Positions 46,724-54,898 of a DNA stretch of 64,000 bases are shown here, piece after piece (the first letter of the stretch is position 1; each line of letters begins with the position of its first letter). The DNA comes from Leuconostoc carnosum (GTDB lineage Bacteria; Bacillota; Bacilli; Lactobacillales; Lactobacillaceae), in assembly GCF_014207505.1 (NCBI RefSeq), contig NZ_JACHGL010000005.1, positions 129,487 to 193,486 of the forward strand, read 5' to 3'. The translations under genes were made by a program, and so were the position numbers. The notes under the pieces are model-generated. The model did no database searches, was not told the origin of the DNA, and saw only the letters and a list, made by a program, of their open reading frames with translations.

Positions 46724-48100
46724 TCACCTCTTCTCGTAAAAATCGCCCGGTTGGCGACTGTATTTGTCTTGATAATACTTTGCCATGAGTTCACGTAGCA
46801 AAATATTTAATTTAATTTGGATTGGTGCGGACTGAATAACTGGAAAAAAAGGCACCCATTTATAATGGTCCAATGTTGCAATCTGATATCTACCGGTCAA
46901 TTCTATCTGATGCCCTTGATATAAGATTTCACCATTACGTTGACGATCAACCCCATCGAATCTCAGATAACCAAATGTCTTCCCTCGGAAGCCACTCCCT
47001 TTCATGTCCAGAGTTGACAACCATTGTTGCTGAGATGTTATTTCATTTAATAATTCAACTATCTCGGCCCCAGTTAGTGTCATTAACATAGGATTAATAG
47101 CATGCGGCATGCTTTCAAGTAATTCATACTGCGTCAGTTCCCCATATGGTAAATTGTCTACAAACATACCTGTGGATACCATTGCAGCTGGCACATCAAA
47201 GTATTTTTTTAAAGCACGTAATGCATCATAGGTCTGCTCATCAGATGTAATATCACGCGGAATTTTGGCAACTTTATGAGATTCTAATAATTTCTTCCCA
47301 GTTTGTAACCAACCACGAATGAGGTGATAATCCTCATCCTCTTCAGCCATTTCATAGGTTGGTGTGGTCACGGCCGATTTTTTTATAATCTGATGATTAT
47401 TAGATACTGTCAGTGTAATATCCCCGGCATGCTCACCATATCGACCAGCGGCTGCAAGTAATGTCCCATTAACCATTTTACCATGATCCAGTAAATGATG
47501 CGTGTGCGCACCAATAACGACATCAATATCATATTTCTCACCAATATGTTGGTCCGTTGGCAATCCTAAATGGGAAAGCAATACCACAATATCTGATTCT
47601 GCCCGTAATTTTGGTAGCAATCGATCAATCGTATTATCAACTGAATAAGGCTGCCAACCAAGCGACGGATAAGTCAGTTGATAAGGCGCAGTTAATGCAA
47701 AAACACCAATTTTGGTTCCGTGTTTTGTTGTTAATATTTTATATTCATTCGCCCATTTTGGTTGATTTTTATTAGGTAATTCTTTTAAATTAGCTAATAA
47801 TACATCGAAGTTAGCTTGATCATATAAATGATTCATGGCTTCATGAGACAATACCAAACCTTCGTTATTGCCGATAGTAACGGCCGTATAGTGAGCTGCA
47901 TTCATGAGTTCAACATTACCTCGGCCCATTGTGGCGTCAGTTAACGGGTGTAAGCGATCAATCGCATCGCCAATATCAAAAGTAAAACTCTCTGAATATT
48001 TTGCCTGCTTAGTGTTTAAAAAACGTAAGAGTCGCGGCCAATTCCCCAAATGTGAATGAATATCATTTGTATGTAATAAATGTATTGTCTCCGATACCAT
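46724..48100 (-). CDS. 5'-nucleotidase/metallophosphatase family protein (YunD-like)
   Basis: A 458-residue two-domain phosphoesterase. The metallophosphatase domain has HTNDIHSHLGNW (start), GDAIDR, IGNNEGLVL and GAHTHHLLDHG. A C-terminal 5'-nucleotidase domain follows. There is no signal peptide, so it is intracellular, unlike UshA. It forms a pair with yutD, the common yunD-yutD arrangement. The physiological nucleotide or sugar substrate is not known. Confidence 0.9.
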   Translation of the reverse strand: MVSETIHLLHTNDIHSHLGNWPRLLRFLNTKQAKYSESFTFDIGDAIDRLHPLTDATMGRGNVELMNAAHYTAVTIGNNEGLVLSHEAMNHLYDQANFDVLLANLKELPNKNQPKWANEYKILTTKHGTKIGVFALTAPYQLTYPSLGWQPYSVDNTIDRLLPKLRAESDIVVLLSHLGLPTDQHIGEKYDIDVVIGAHTHHLLDHGKMVNGTLLAAAGRYGEHAGDITLTVSNNHQIIKKSAVTTPTYEMAEEDEDYHLIRGWLQTGKKLLESHKVAKIPRDITSDEQTYDALRALKKYFDVPAAMVSTGMFVDNLPYGELTQYELLESMPHAINPMLMTLTGAEIVELLNEITSQQQWLSTLDMKGSGFRGKTFGYLRFDGVDRQRNGEILYQGHQIELTGRYQIATLDHYKWVPFFPVIQSAPIQIKLNILLRELMAKYYQDKYSRQPGDFYEKR

Positions 48101-48141
48101 TTAATACCTCTCCTAGTTCATGCCATAATTGTAGTTAATAT

Positions 48142-48759
48142 CTAAACTCGCTGTAAATAATCAGTTCTTTTAGCCTGAATAATATGAATGATTTCTGACT
48201 CACTCAAGGGTGCACCAAAACTAACACTACCAGATGGCAGATAATCAATTTCTGGTGAATCAATACCAACATTAATATTTTCCTTTTGATGAACACTATA
48301 ATTATGTATATGCCCATGTAAATTGATTTTGTTCTTTGTTATGCCAAACATCAATGGATAGTGTGTCAAAAAAACTTCATAATGATTGAATTTAATACGT
48401 GTTCCCACTTCATGAATCGTAAATTTAAGCTCGCCATTAACAGTGGCATAATTATTAGCCATGAGAAATTTCAATAATGACATATTATCATGATTACCCT
48501 TTATGATAACCAAATTACCATTTAATCGATTTAATATTTCTAACGTCTTCGTCATAATCAAGTGAGATGGCTTAGTAAATGCCAAGCTAATATCACCCAA
48601 ATGATAAACTGTATCGGTTTGTTTAACCTTATTGTTCCAACTTTCAATAATTTTCTCATTCATCTCTTCGGAAGTTATAAATTGAGAACGTGGTGAAAAC
48701 ACTGGACTATTTAATAATGATTCATGATAGAAATGTGTATCCGACGTATAAAAATTCAT
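48142..48759 (-). CDS. Calcineurin-like metallophosphoesterase
   Basis: A 205-residue single-domain phosphoesterase starting MNFYTSDTHFYHESLL at 48759, behind AGAGAGG. Metal-binding motifs are SDTHFYH, LGDISLAF, KGNHDN and HGHIHNYS, all intact. It resembles small phage- or plasmid-type phosphoesterases of unknown substrate. It follows the unknown-gene unit after a terminator. Confidence 0.88.
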   Translation of the reverse strand: MNFYTSDTHFYHESLLNSPVFSPRSQFITSEEMNEKIIESWNNKVKQTDTVYHLGDISLAFTKPSHLIMTKTLEILNRLNGNLVIIKGNHDNMSLLKFLMANNYATVNGELKFTIHEVGTRIKFNHYEVFLTHYPLMFGITKNKINLHGHIHNYSVHQKENINVGIDSPEIDYLPSGSVSFGAPLSESEIIHIIQAKRTDYLQRV

Positions 48760-48799
48760 ATAATACCTCTCTATTAATACCATTCTACACCTAAAATAG

Positions 48800-48826
48800 C
48801 AAAAGACGCTGCAAAATGCCGCGTCT
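48800..48826 (-). terminator. Terminator after the gene at 48826
   Basis: GACGCGGCA and TGCAGCGTC-type arms (one mismatch) followed by TTTTG on the minus strand. Confidence 0.7.
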
Positions 48827-49272
48827 CATTTACCAAAGCCATACAAAAAGTCAATAAAGTCAGATAAATTTGCCGGAAAGGCATTTAGACCCCAGATAAT
48901 TTTTTCTGTTTGTCCTGGAATTTTAAACCGAACGCCCCATTCATCATTCAAGCTAGGATCATCATGAGACGGACCACGATATTCAGACATCCATGTATTA
49001 ATAAACGCCAATGACTCCTCAGCAAAATGATCCCACACTTTTGTCATATCAACCCATTCGTCACGATACCGCCAATTAAACGGTTCACCCTGTTCATTGA
49101 AGTGGGGGTTATAAAAATCAAAATGAGTATCTAAAATATCTTTAGCTTGTTGACTTTTATCATCCTTTTGCCAAAAAGCGTGCCCTTCATGGCGCTTAAC
49201 ATACACATAGTTAAATCCGCTAGCTAAGTTACCGCGATAAAATACTAAAAAATCTAGTCGTGCTTGCCCCAT
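48826..49272 (-). CDS. Conserved-looking cytosolic protein, unknown function
   Basis: A 148-residue, Trp- and acid-rich protein without signal or membrane segments. It begins MGQARLDFLVFYRGNLASGFNYVYVKRH and has WRYRDEWVDMTKVWDHFAEESLAFINTW in the middle. I do not recognise a family. The ATG at 49272 follows GAGGG and lies one base after the pepP stop, so it is co-translated with the peptidase. Confidence 0.65.
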   Translation of the reverse strand: MGQARLDFLVFYRGNLASGFNYVYVKRHEGHAFWQKDDKSQQAKDILDTHFDFYNPHFNEQGEPFNWRYRDEWVDMTKVWDHFAEESLAFINTWMSEYRGPSHDDPSLNDEWGVRFKIPGQTEKIIWGLNAFPANLSDFIDFLYGFGK

Positions 49273-49273
49273 A

Positions 49274-50368
49274 TTAGCCCTCAATTATTATCAAGTCTTT
49301 ACTGATGCCTGTGGTTAAATTCTCATAACCACTATCTGTTACAATGACATCATCTTCAATACGGACACCACCTTTACCAGCTAAGTAAATCCCTGGTTCA
49401 ATCGTTAATAAATGTCCCACTTGCAACTCGTCGCTTGAATGTGCACTTAATGCTGGACCTTCATGTATATCAAGTCCAACACCATGACCTGTCGAATGAT
49501 TATAAGCCTCACCATAACCGTGCTCTGTAATATAATCTCGCGCAACACGATCAATTTCGCTGCCAGAAATACCAGGTTTCACGGTTTCAATAGCATTTTC
49601 ATTTGCTTGCAAAACAACATGATATATGGCCTTGAGTTCGTCACTAATTGGACCGACAGCAATGGTACGTGTAACATCTGATGTATAGCCATCAACATAG
49701 TAGCCAAAATCAATGGTTACTAATTCTCCATTCTCAATAACTTTGTCAGTTGCTTCACCATGTGGCAAAGCCGAACGAGATCCGGATGCAACAATTGTAT
49801 CAAACGATGCCTTTTCAGCACCATATTTTTTTTGCAAACGATCCAGTTCATTGGCCACTTGTCGTTCGGTCATACCTGGTTGAATAAGAGGTATTAATTC
49901 ATTGAAAGCCTTAGTAGAAACTGCGGCCGCTTCACGTAATGCAACTAATTCTGACTCATCTTTCACCTCTCGCAAAGCTTCAATAGCTGAAGGTAATGCG
50001 TCAAATTCAATATCAGCTGGCAATAAGTCGTCAATATAATCATAAATATTGTATGGCAAGTCAGCTTCAAAAGCCAATTTTTTAATATGAAATTCTGTTA
50101 CTGTAGCGATGGCCTCTTCATAATAAGAACGTGTTATTTTAAAATCAACGCCTTCTGGTAGTCGATCTTTGTAATCTTCTTCATACCGTGAATCAGTGAT
50201 TAAACGTGCATTATCTAAAGTCACTAGAACCAGTCCATCACCAGTTCCACCGTCAAAACCGGTCAGATATTTCATGTTGACACCATTATAAACAATCAAA
50301 GCATCCAGATCCATTTTTTTTAACAACTTTTGTAATTTTACTATTCGTATTTTAAAATAATCAGTCAT
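49274..50368 (-). CDS. pepP: Xaa-Pro aminopeptidase (M24B family)
   Basis: A 364-residue two-metal aminopeptidase that removes N-terminal residues before proline. The metal ligands lie in TIDFGYYVDGYTSDVTRT (two Asp), HSTGHGVGLDIHEGP (His), TIEPGIYL (Glu) and GGVRIEDDV (Glu). The N-terminal creatinase-like domain includes YNGVNMKYLTGFDGGTGDG. Length and lack of signal peptide fit the cytosolic enzyme. PepP and PepQ are close relatives, so the symbol is not certain. Confidence 0.9.
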   Translation of the reverse strand: MTDYFKIRIVKLQKLLKKMDLDALIVYNGVNMKYLTGFDGGTGDGLVLVTLDNARLITDSRYEEDYKDRLPEGVDFKITRSYYEEAIATVTEFHIKKLAFEADLPYNIYDYIDDLLPADIEFDALPSAIEALREVKDESELVALREAAAVSTKAFNELIPLIQPGMTERQVANELDRLQKKYGAEKASFDTIVASGSRSALPHGEATDKVIENGELVTIDFGYYVDGYTSDVTRTIAVGPISDELKAIYHVVLQANENAIETVKPGISGSEIDRVARDYITEHGYGEAYNHSTGHGVGLDIHEGPALSAHSSDELQVGHLLTIEPGIYLAGKGGVRIEDDVIVTDSGYENLTTGISKDLIIIEG

Positions 50369-50460
50369 ATACCATTAGTCCTTTTAAATAAATCAGTATC
50401 TTCATTATAGCACACCTATTTATGAGCTATTAGCTCGTTACTATTAATTTAAATACAACA

Positions 50461-50490
50461 AAAAAGCCAGAAACAATTGTTCTGGCTTTT
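50461..50490 (-). terminator. Terminator after rpmA
   Basis: AAAAGCCAGAA and TTCTGGCTTTT arms followed by TTG on the minus strand, just after the L27 stop. Confidence 0.85.
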
Positions 50491-50498
50491 AATTTTGA

Positions 50499-50816
50499 TT
50501 ACTTTGCAGCAGCCAAAATTTCGTTATACTGTTCACGTGTGTAAACAGATACTTGACGCTTTTCGCGACCTTTACGTTCAAATCTAACAACACCGTCTGT
50601 TAAAGCAAACAAAGTGTCATCTCCACCCTTTTTCACGTTTACACCTGGATAAATATGTGTACCACGTTGGCGATAAATGATTGAACCCGCTGTCAAATCT
50701 TGTCCATCAGCAACCTTAGTTCCTAAACGACGACCAGCTGAGTCACGACCGTTGGCTGAAGATCCGCCACCTTTGTGGTGAGCGAACATTTGTAAGTTTT
50801 CTTGATTCATCAACAT
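50499..50816 (-). CDS. rpmA: 50S ribosomal protein L27
   Basis: A 105-residue L27. Its N-terminus reads [26 protein letters not shown]. The segment NLQMFA ahead of the mature AHHKGGG start is the motif cut by the Prp protease in Firmicutes before ribosome assembly. AAGGAG stands nine bases before the ATG. It follows rplU after 27 bases. The prp gene usually found between the two in Firmicutes is not there. Confidence 0.96.
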   Translation of the reverse strand: MLMNQENLQMFAHHKGGGSSANGRDSAGRRLGTKVADGQDLTAGSIIYRQRGTHIYPGVNVKKGGDDTLFALTDGVVRFERKGREKRQVSVYTREQYNEILAAAK

Positions 50817-50843
50817 AAGTCTATTCTCCTTTACAAGTAGTGA

Positions 50844-51143
50844 TTACGCGATTGAATCAATCTTCACGCGTGTATATGGTTGGCGATGTCCTTGCTTGGT
50901 ATGCATATTCTTCTTGGCTTTATACTTAAAAGTAATAACCTTCTTTTGCTTACCTTGCTTTTCAATAGTACCTGAAACCTTAGCGCCTTCAACGAAAGGT
51001 GTTCCCACCTTACCGTCAATCAAAACAACTTGGTCAAAAGTTACTTTTTCGCCTTCAGCTGCATCCAACTTTTCAACGAAAATTGTATCACCTTCAGCGA
51101 CTTTATACTGCTTACCGCCTGTTACAATAACTGCATATGCCAT
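50844..51143 (-). CDS. rplU: 50S ribosomal protein L21
   Basis: A 99-residue L21 beginning [26 protein letters not shown] and ending [23 protein letters not shown], the family ending. It is the first gene of the rplU-rpmA operon. A clear promoter at 51252..51280 and a structured leader precede it. Confidence 0.97.
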   Translation of the reverse strand: MAYAVIVTGGKQYKVAEGDTIFVEKLDAAEGEKVTFDQVVLIDGKVGTPFVEGAKVSGTIEKQGKQKKVITFKYKAKKNMHTKQGHRQPYTRVKIDSIA

Positions 51144-51157
51144 TATTGAATTCTCCT

Positions 51158-51245
51158 TATACTTAGACTCACCATCCCAGGCGGGCCAGCTCTAGTCTGA
51201 CTCGTGCTTCAACCTGTTCTGAGTGGTTGTAGCTATGCTAACAAC
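51158..51245 (-). promoter_or_regulatory. L21-type leader RNA of rplU
   Basis: The roughly 90-base minus-strand leader holds pairing elements: GGTTGTTAGCATAGCTACAACC near the 5' end and CCCGCCTGGGATGG near the ribosome site. Its place and content fit the L21 leader of Firmicutes, thought to bind L21 for autoregulation. The family match is by position and general resemblance. Confidence 0.65.
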
Positions 51246-51251
51246 CTTTAA

Positions 51252-51280
51252 ATTATACCAAAACTTTATTATCCCGTCAA
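51252..51280 (-). promoter_or_regulatory. Promoter of rplU-rpmA
   Basis: Minus strand TTGACG, a 17-base spacer and TATAAT. Confidence 0.85.
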
Positions 51281-51291
51281 GACAGCAAATT

Positions 51292-51873
51292 TCATTTACT
51301 ATCAGATAATTCAAAATCAAATAAACTTAATCCTGTTTGTGTCCATCCGCTCGTATTGATACGTAAAATCTCAATCAAATCAGAAAGTAAGTCAGGCTGT
51401 GGTAAGTTCATGTCTTCTAGCAACCATTTAGCAATTAATGCCCAAAAACCACCAGTCACGATTTCCCATTGAAATGTCTGACGACGTCGTACTTTTTCAT
51501 CATCCAATGTTGATAATTGTGCTTGCATTTGTGTTCTCATACGTGACATCAGGGCCGCAAAATAATCTTTATCCTTATTTAAGTTCAAAACAGCATTATA
51601 AAATGCTGCTCTTTCACTAACGGCTTGAATCATCTTGACTAAATTAAATTTGCCATGAATATACTGTGTAAACTCTAACAATAACACGTTATTAACTTCA
51701 GAAATTAAGTGATCTTTGTTCCTATAATATTTATAAAATGTACCGCGCGTTACATTGGCACGTTTCAACAAATCAGTAATTGAAAAATCCGTTTGTGTAG
51801 TCAATAATATAATTGTCGTTTCTTCTATTATTTTCCTTGTCCGAATAACACGTGCATCTTCTTTTTCAGCCAT
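51292..51873 (-). CDS. TetR/AcrR family transcriptional regulator
   Basis: A 193-residue regulator. The N-terminal helix-turn-helix is FSITDLLKRANVTRGTFYKYYRNKDHLI (about 30-57), with the RGTFYKYY recognition helix typical of TetR proteins. The C-terminal ligand domain is unrelated to anything I recognise. The ATG at 51873 follows GAGGG. It lies 38 bases after the adjacent membrane-anchored protein gene in the same direction, so they may be co-transcribed. The target is unknown. Confidence 0.85.
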   Translation of the reverse strand: MAEKEDARVIRTRKIIEETTIILLTTQTDFSITDLLKRANVTRGTFYKYYRNKDHLISEVNNVLLLEFTQYIHGKFNLVKMIQAVSERAAFYNAVLNLNKDKDYFAALMSRMRTQMQAQLSTLDDEKVRRRQTFQWEIVTGGFWALIAKWLLEDMNLPQPDLLSDLIEILRINTSGWTQTGLSLFDFELSDSK

Positions 51874-51911
51874 AATTCCCTCAAGATTTACGAATAGACA
51901 CAGATTCATAC

Positions 51912-52430
51912 CTATTCTTCATTTTTGGCACCGATCTTATAAATTGCTGACTCGATATTTAGGTCAGTTTTCATTTGAGTAACAATATCTGCGCGTTGTG
52001 CTGAACTTTTGTTAATTGCGTTAACTGACATGGTGATAATCGTATTAAAGCCGTTATGAAAACGCGAGGCAACACTACCATCGATATTGTAGTGCCCTTT
52101 TTTAGCCGCCTGCACGATTGTGACGATCCCTTGGCGACCATACAAAGCTTCACGTAAAGATTGCGCATCAGGTCCACTTAAATTGCTACTGTTATTTTTC
52201 ACAATAGTGTCACTCGCTTTTTCAATCGTTACCATCGTTTTCGGTTTTGTATAATCAAAATCCCTTAGTGCAGTAATCAACTCATTAATGTCTTGACGTG
52301 AATCTTCTAAATGACAATAATCTGTTTTTGGCATTGATACGCCTGCATATTTTGGTTGTTGATTAAAAGTGGCAAACGCCGCGAGCAGTGCGATAATCAC
52401 GACACCTAAAGCAATAAAAGCTTTTCTCAT
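51912..52430 (-). CDS. Membrane-anchored extracellular protein, unknown function
   Basis: A 172-residue protein with an N-terminal signal-anchor (RKAFIALGVVIIALLAAFATF) and a soluble remainder with one cysteine. No lipobox is seen. It is helical in character (DINELITALRDFDY, AQSLREALYGRQG). GGAG lies 11 bases before the ATG. It is upstream of the TetR gene and may be its partner. The family is not recognised. Confidence 0.62.
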   Translation of the reverse strand: MRKAFIALGVVIIALLAAFATFNQQPKYAGVSMPKTDYCHLEDSRQDINELITALRDFDYTKPKTMVTIEKASDTIVKNNSSNLSGPDAQSLREALYGRQGIVTIVQAAKKGHYNIDGSVASRFHNGFNTIITMSVNAINKSSAQRADIVTQMKTDLNIESAIYKIGAKNEE

Positions 52431-52547
52431 ATTTTAAATTTCTCCATACTTTCCATATGTCTAGTATACTATGAATCCTGAATTTTAAAAACATGCAGTT
52501 TGGATCTTTAATATTCACAAAATATATGATAATATAGATAGAGTATT

Positions 52548-52621
52548 GCGTTGGTAGCTCAGCTGGATAGAGCAGCCGGTTTCTACCCGGCAGGTCGAGG
52601 GTTCGACTCCCCCTCAACGCA
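52548..52621 (+). tRNA. tRNA-Arg (anticodon UCU)
   Basis: A 74-base tRNA. The acceptor stem is GCGTTGG/TCAACGC, the D arm GCTCAGCTGGATAGAGC, the anticodon stem-loop GCCGG-TTTCTAC-CCGGC (anticodon TCT), and the T arm GAGGGTTCGACTCCCCC. CCA is not encoded. It lies at the start of the accessory stretch, where integration at tRNA genes is common. Confidence 0.96.
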
Positions 52622-52628
52622 TTTTAAC

Positions 52629-52661
52629 CGTTTTATCAACTTTGTTGGTGGAACGTTTTTT
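52629..52661 (+). terminator. Terminator after tRNA-Arg
   Basis: CGTTTTATCAAC and GTTGGTGGAACG give a 12-bp stem with several G-U pairs and a TTT loop, followed by TTTTTTG. Confidence 0.75.
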
Positions 52662-52793
52662 GTTTGTAAACATTGTTTTATCAATATTAGTAGCGCAATA
52701 ATTCCTTAAATTAGCTAAAAATTAATGTAAAACGACCCAACAAGTGAATTTACCCCAGCTACGGGAACTCAGAGCACTTATTTTTATGTAATA

Positions 52794-52919
52794 AAAAAGC
52801 ACCCGTTAAGGTGCTGTAATTGTAAACTATTAGCTGACAACTACTATGTACGTCAGCCCCTGGAATATACTTCAATTTAGATAAAAGAAGTATGGCGATT
52901 GTAAAATCACTGGGTTAAC
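52794..52919 (-). ncRNA. Candidate small RNA with three hairpins and a terminator
   Basis: Minus-strand unit with its own promoter at 52926..52954. It holds hairpins ATACTTC/GAAGTAT and GCTGAC/GTCAGC and ends with the terminator AGCACC/GGGTGCT plus TTTTTT. No ORF with a start and ribosome site is seen in its about 125 bases. I do not recognise a known RNA family. It could also be a remnant leader of a lost gene. Confidence 0.5.
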
Positions 52920-52925
52920 TAATAC

Positions 52926-52954
52926 ATTATATCACTAATCTTGCCAAAAGTAAA
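52926..52954 (-). promoter_or_regulatory. Promoter of the candidate small RNA
   Basis: Minus strand TTTACT, a 17-base spacer and a consensus TATAAT. Confidence 0.6.
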
Positions 52955-52955
52955 A

Positions 52956-53201
52956 TCAACTTATGTGAAATAATCCATACCAGCCCTCAGCGTGCCGTAC
53001 TGGTGGATACGAACAGATACCTATTAACTCAGTCCCACGAACTGAACTATTGCTACTTGCAGCAACACGTGACATTTCTAGGTCAACGGCTATCGTTCTT
53101 GAATCAAACATTATCTGTGCGTTTCCTTCTTTGATTTTCAGGTTGTCACCTATATTTATTATGGGGCCGGCCCTTTCTAATATTTTAATAACATGTAAGT
53201 G
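52956..53201 (-). pseudogene. Startless protein remnant
   Basis: An open frame of about 81 codons on the minus strand reads with protein-like composition: NIGDNLKIKEGNAQIMFDS, later VRGTELIGICSYPPVRH and ending GWYGLFHIS. It opens directly after a TAG at 53202 and has no ATG, GTG or TTG start near its beginning and no ribosome site. It looks like the 3' end of a decayed gene, perhaps from a phage. I cannot name the parent family. Confidence 0.5.
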
Positions 53202-53242
53202 CTATACTTTACTGGTATTCCCTACTTGTATATCGTGTATCG

Positions 53243-53267
53243 CGTGAGTTCAATTCACGTCTCTCAA
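53243..53267 (+). other. tRNA 3'-end-like fragment
   Basis: CGTGA-GTTCAAT-TCACG is a perfect tRNA T arm with the consensus GTTCRANNC, followed by seven bases that could be an acceptor 3' strand. No matching 5' acceptor, D arm or anticodon arm is found upstream. It may be a leftover attachment site, or chance. Confidence 0.35.
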
Positions 53268-53438
53268 GTATGACTCTGAACTAAGCTAATAATCAGCTGA
53301 AATAATCATAAAATATCTTTTGCATAAAAACATTCAAAAATGGACGGCTAGACTATCCCCTATTAGATACATTATAATAACAAGGCAAGGGTTACAAATG
53401 TAAAAGCAACATTCATACACCACAAAGGAAAGATCACC

Positions 53439-54104
53439 ATGAAATTCATTAACAAAAATACCATCATTACCATAGTGTCTATAATAGTTATTATTGGTAT
53501 TATCTATAAAATAAATCAGCCAGTTAAGCCAAGATTAGGCGCCAACAGCAAAAATACTTCTAAAAAGATCCACTCTACTCGTTCACAAAGTGCTCTGTCT
53601 TCAAATAGTAGTTCATCGCGTAATAATAATTCATCGAGCAGTAGTGCTACTGATGAACCCAAATTTCCAAGCGATAATAGTTCAAAAATTGGCTGGTCAT
53701 CTAGCAAGCAACACGAACTGTCATTGTTTATGACAGAATGGCAATCTCGTATGAATCAATCATTCGTCGGAACTTACAATGGTCAACAACCAAATTACTA
53801 TGGCCTCAAATTTCCAACAAGCATAACCAATGGGCGCTTGAATGGCCATATTAAATTCAATGATATTACGACTGATGTTACATGGTCTCCAGATGGTTCA
53901 GGTCATGCAACCCACAAGCTCGTGGCAATTGCTTCTGGAAAAATATCAAATGATAATTTTAACTTAGCACTATATTTCTTTGTTATAGAAAATAACCAGC
54001 CGATAGTTTATGTCTCACAGACAACAAATGGCGATGATCTATATTTCTCTGAAACAAAAAATACTGATCTTCAAAATGGTTTCACTGATATCTTTAATTA
54101 TTAA
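53439..54104 (+). CDS. DUF4767 domain-containing cell-surface protein
   Basis: A 221-residue protein. An N-terminal signal-anchor (about 8-24, ITIVSIIVIIGIIYKI) is followed by a Ser/Asn-rich linker (35-85), then a DUF4767 domain. The domain has LSLFMTEWQSRMNQSFVGTY, NYYGLKFPT, TWSPDGSG, NLALYFFVIENNQPIVYVSQ and DLYFSETKNTDLQNGF, all typical. DUF4767 occurs in surface proteins of lactic acid bacteria; its role is unknown. AAAGGA precedes the ATG. It stands in the accessory stretch with its own terminator. Confidence 0.88.
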   Translation: MKFINKNTIITIVSIIVIIGIIYKINQPVKPRLGANSKNTSKKIHSTRSQSALSSNSSSSRNNNSSSSSATDEPKFPSDNSSKIGWSSSKQHELSLFMTEWQSRMNQSFVGTYNGQQPNYYGLKFPTSITNGRLNGHIKFNDITTDVTWSPDGSGHATHKLVAIASGKISNDNFNLALYFFVIENNQPIVYVSQTTNGDDLYFSETKNTDLQNGFTDIFNY

Positions 54105-54108
54105 AAAT

Positions 54109-54149
54109 AATCTATCATTTGCCTTCTCCTTGGTATGATAGATTTTTTT
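54109..54149 (+). terminator. Terminator after the DUF4767 gene
   Basis: TCTATCAT and ATGATAGA arms with a 16-base loop, followed by TTTTTTT. Confidence 0.85.
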
Positions 54150-54249
54150 GTTAATGCTATAATAGTCATAAAGTATCAAACGTTTAAGTTTTTTGTTTGA
54201 GATACACTATTGGTGCTAGAACTAAAGCAACAAGTTTTAGGAGATTATT

Positions 54250-54420
54250 ATGGGACCATTAACATTGTTGTTTACTTTTTCTGTTCTAATGATGTCTATT
54301 TTAATTATTGGACTGATATTACATAATAAATATATGATCATTGGTGGTGTGATTGGTGTCATTATTCAGGTAGCAATCATTATTCTGTGGTGCTATTTTT
54401 GGTTCCCTTTTTACAGTTAA
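54250..54420 (+). CDS. Small two-helix membrane protein (56 residues)
   Basis: MGPLTLLFTFSVLMMSILII begins a 56-residue ORF with two hydrophobic helices (about 4-24 and 30-50) split by HNKYM, ending CYFWFPFYS. AGGAG stands six bases before the ATG. The strong ribosome site and clear topology make it a credible gene, though it is too short for routine gene calling. It could be a small regulatory or toxin-like membrane peptide; no antisense RNA is evident. Confidence 0.6.
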   Translation: MGPLTLLFTFSVLMMSILIIGLILHNKYMIIGGVIGVIIQVAIIILWCYFWFPFYS

Positions 54421-54521
54421 CATTAGCCGAGTTCGTTGATAACTCAACACCAGAGTAACGCGTCCCCCATTTTTAAAAATAAGTACGGGATAAATCAATT
54501 ATTTTTTATCCTAAAATAATA

Positions 54522-54557
54522 AAAACACTACTAAAATTTAGTAGTGTTTTTTTGTTT
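54522..54557 (+). terminator. Terminator after the 56-residue membrane protein gene
   Basis: AAAACACTACTAAA and TTTAGTAGTGTTTT form an almost perfect palindrome, followed by TTT. Confidence 0.8.
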
Positions 54558-54789
54558 ATATAATACCCTGTAACCCTTGTTGCTCTAGAAGTGAGCCTTT
54601 ATCTTATAAATAGGTTGACCCTTGGCCATAAACTTTGGTTCATACTCTTGTAAAGCGAAAAATTAGTTATTTAAAACTGTTATGTATTGTTCAATCATTG
54701 ATATGACAGTACTTTTATTAATTAATATTAACTGTGTATTAGTGGCAAGTACCCAAAATGTCCCCAATTTATGTATTTATTTTTAAGCA

Positions 54790-54818
54790 TAAAAAGCCAC
54801 GCAACTTAATACGTGGTT
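54790..54818 (-). terminator. Terminator below the pentapeptide-repeat gene
   Basis: CCACG and CGTGG arms around a ten-base loop, followed by CTTTTT on the minus strand. Confidence 0.65.
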
Positions 54819-54898
54819 AGTCCATTTTTTCAGGTGTTGGCAAATTAGTCACGAGGTTCATCTTCAATACTAAATATATTTTTCTGGATACTTTTCTT

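Larger units (their letters stand above)
54421..54898. other. Gene-free stretch with two terminators
   Basis: No credible coding region is visible. It holds a palindromic hairpin with T run at 54522..54557 (ACACTACTAAA arms), which can end the small membrane-protein transcript, and a minus-strand terminator at 54790..54818 (CCACG/CGTGG plus TTTTT) below the pentapeptide gene. A run reading MNLVTNLPTPEKMD on the minus strand, ending at about 54817, may be a gene remnant. Confidence 0.5.

Noticed and set aside
46720..46794. 25-codon N-terminal extension of the YutD protein
   Set aside because: It overlaps the end of the YunD-like gene, and AGAGGTG is correctly spaced for the ATG at 46719.
53050..53247. 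Plus-strand 65-codon ORF in the accessory stretch
   Set aside because: It is antisense to the protein-like remnant at 52956..53201, has no ribosome site and shows no recognisable feature.
54179..54206. Hairpin TATCAAAC/GTTTGAGATA upstream of the 56-residue ORF as a riboswitch
   Set aside because: It is a simple imperfect inverted repeat with an internal T run, more like a second terminator after the DUF4767 gene; no ligand-binding core is visible.
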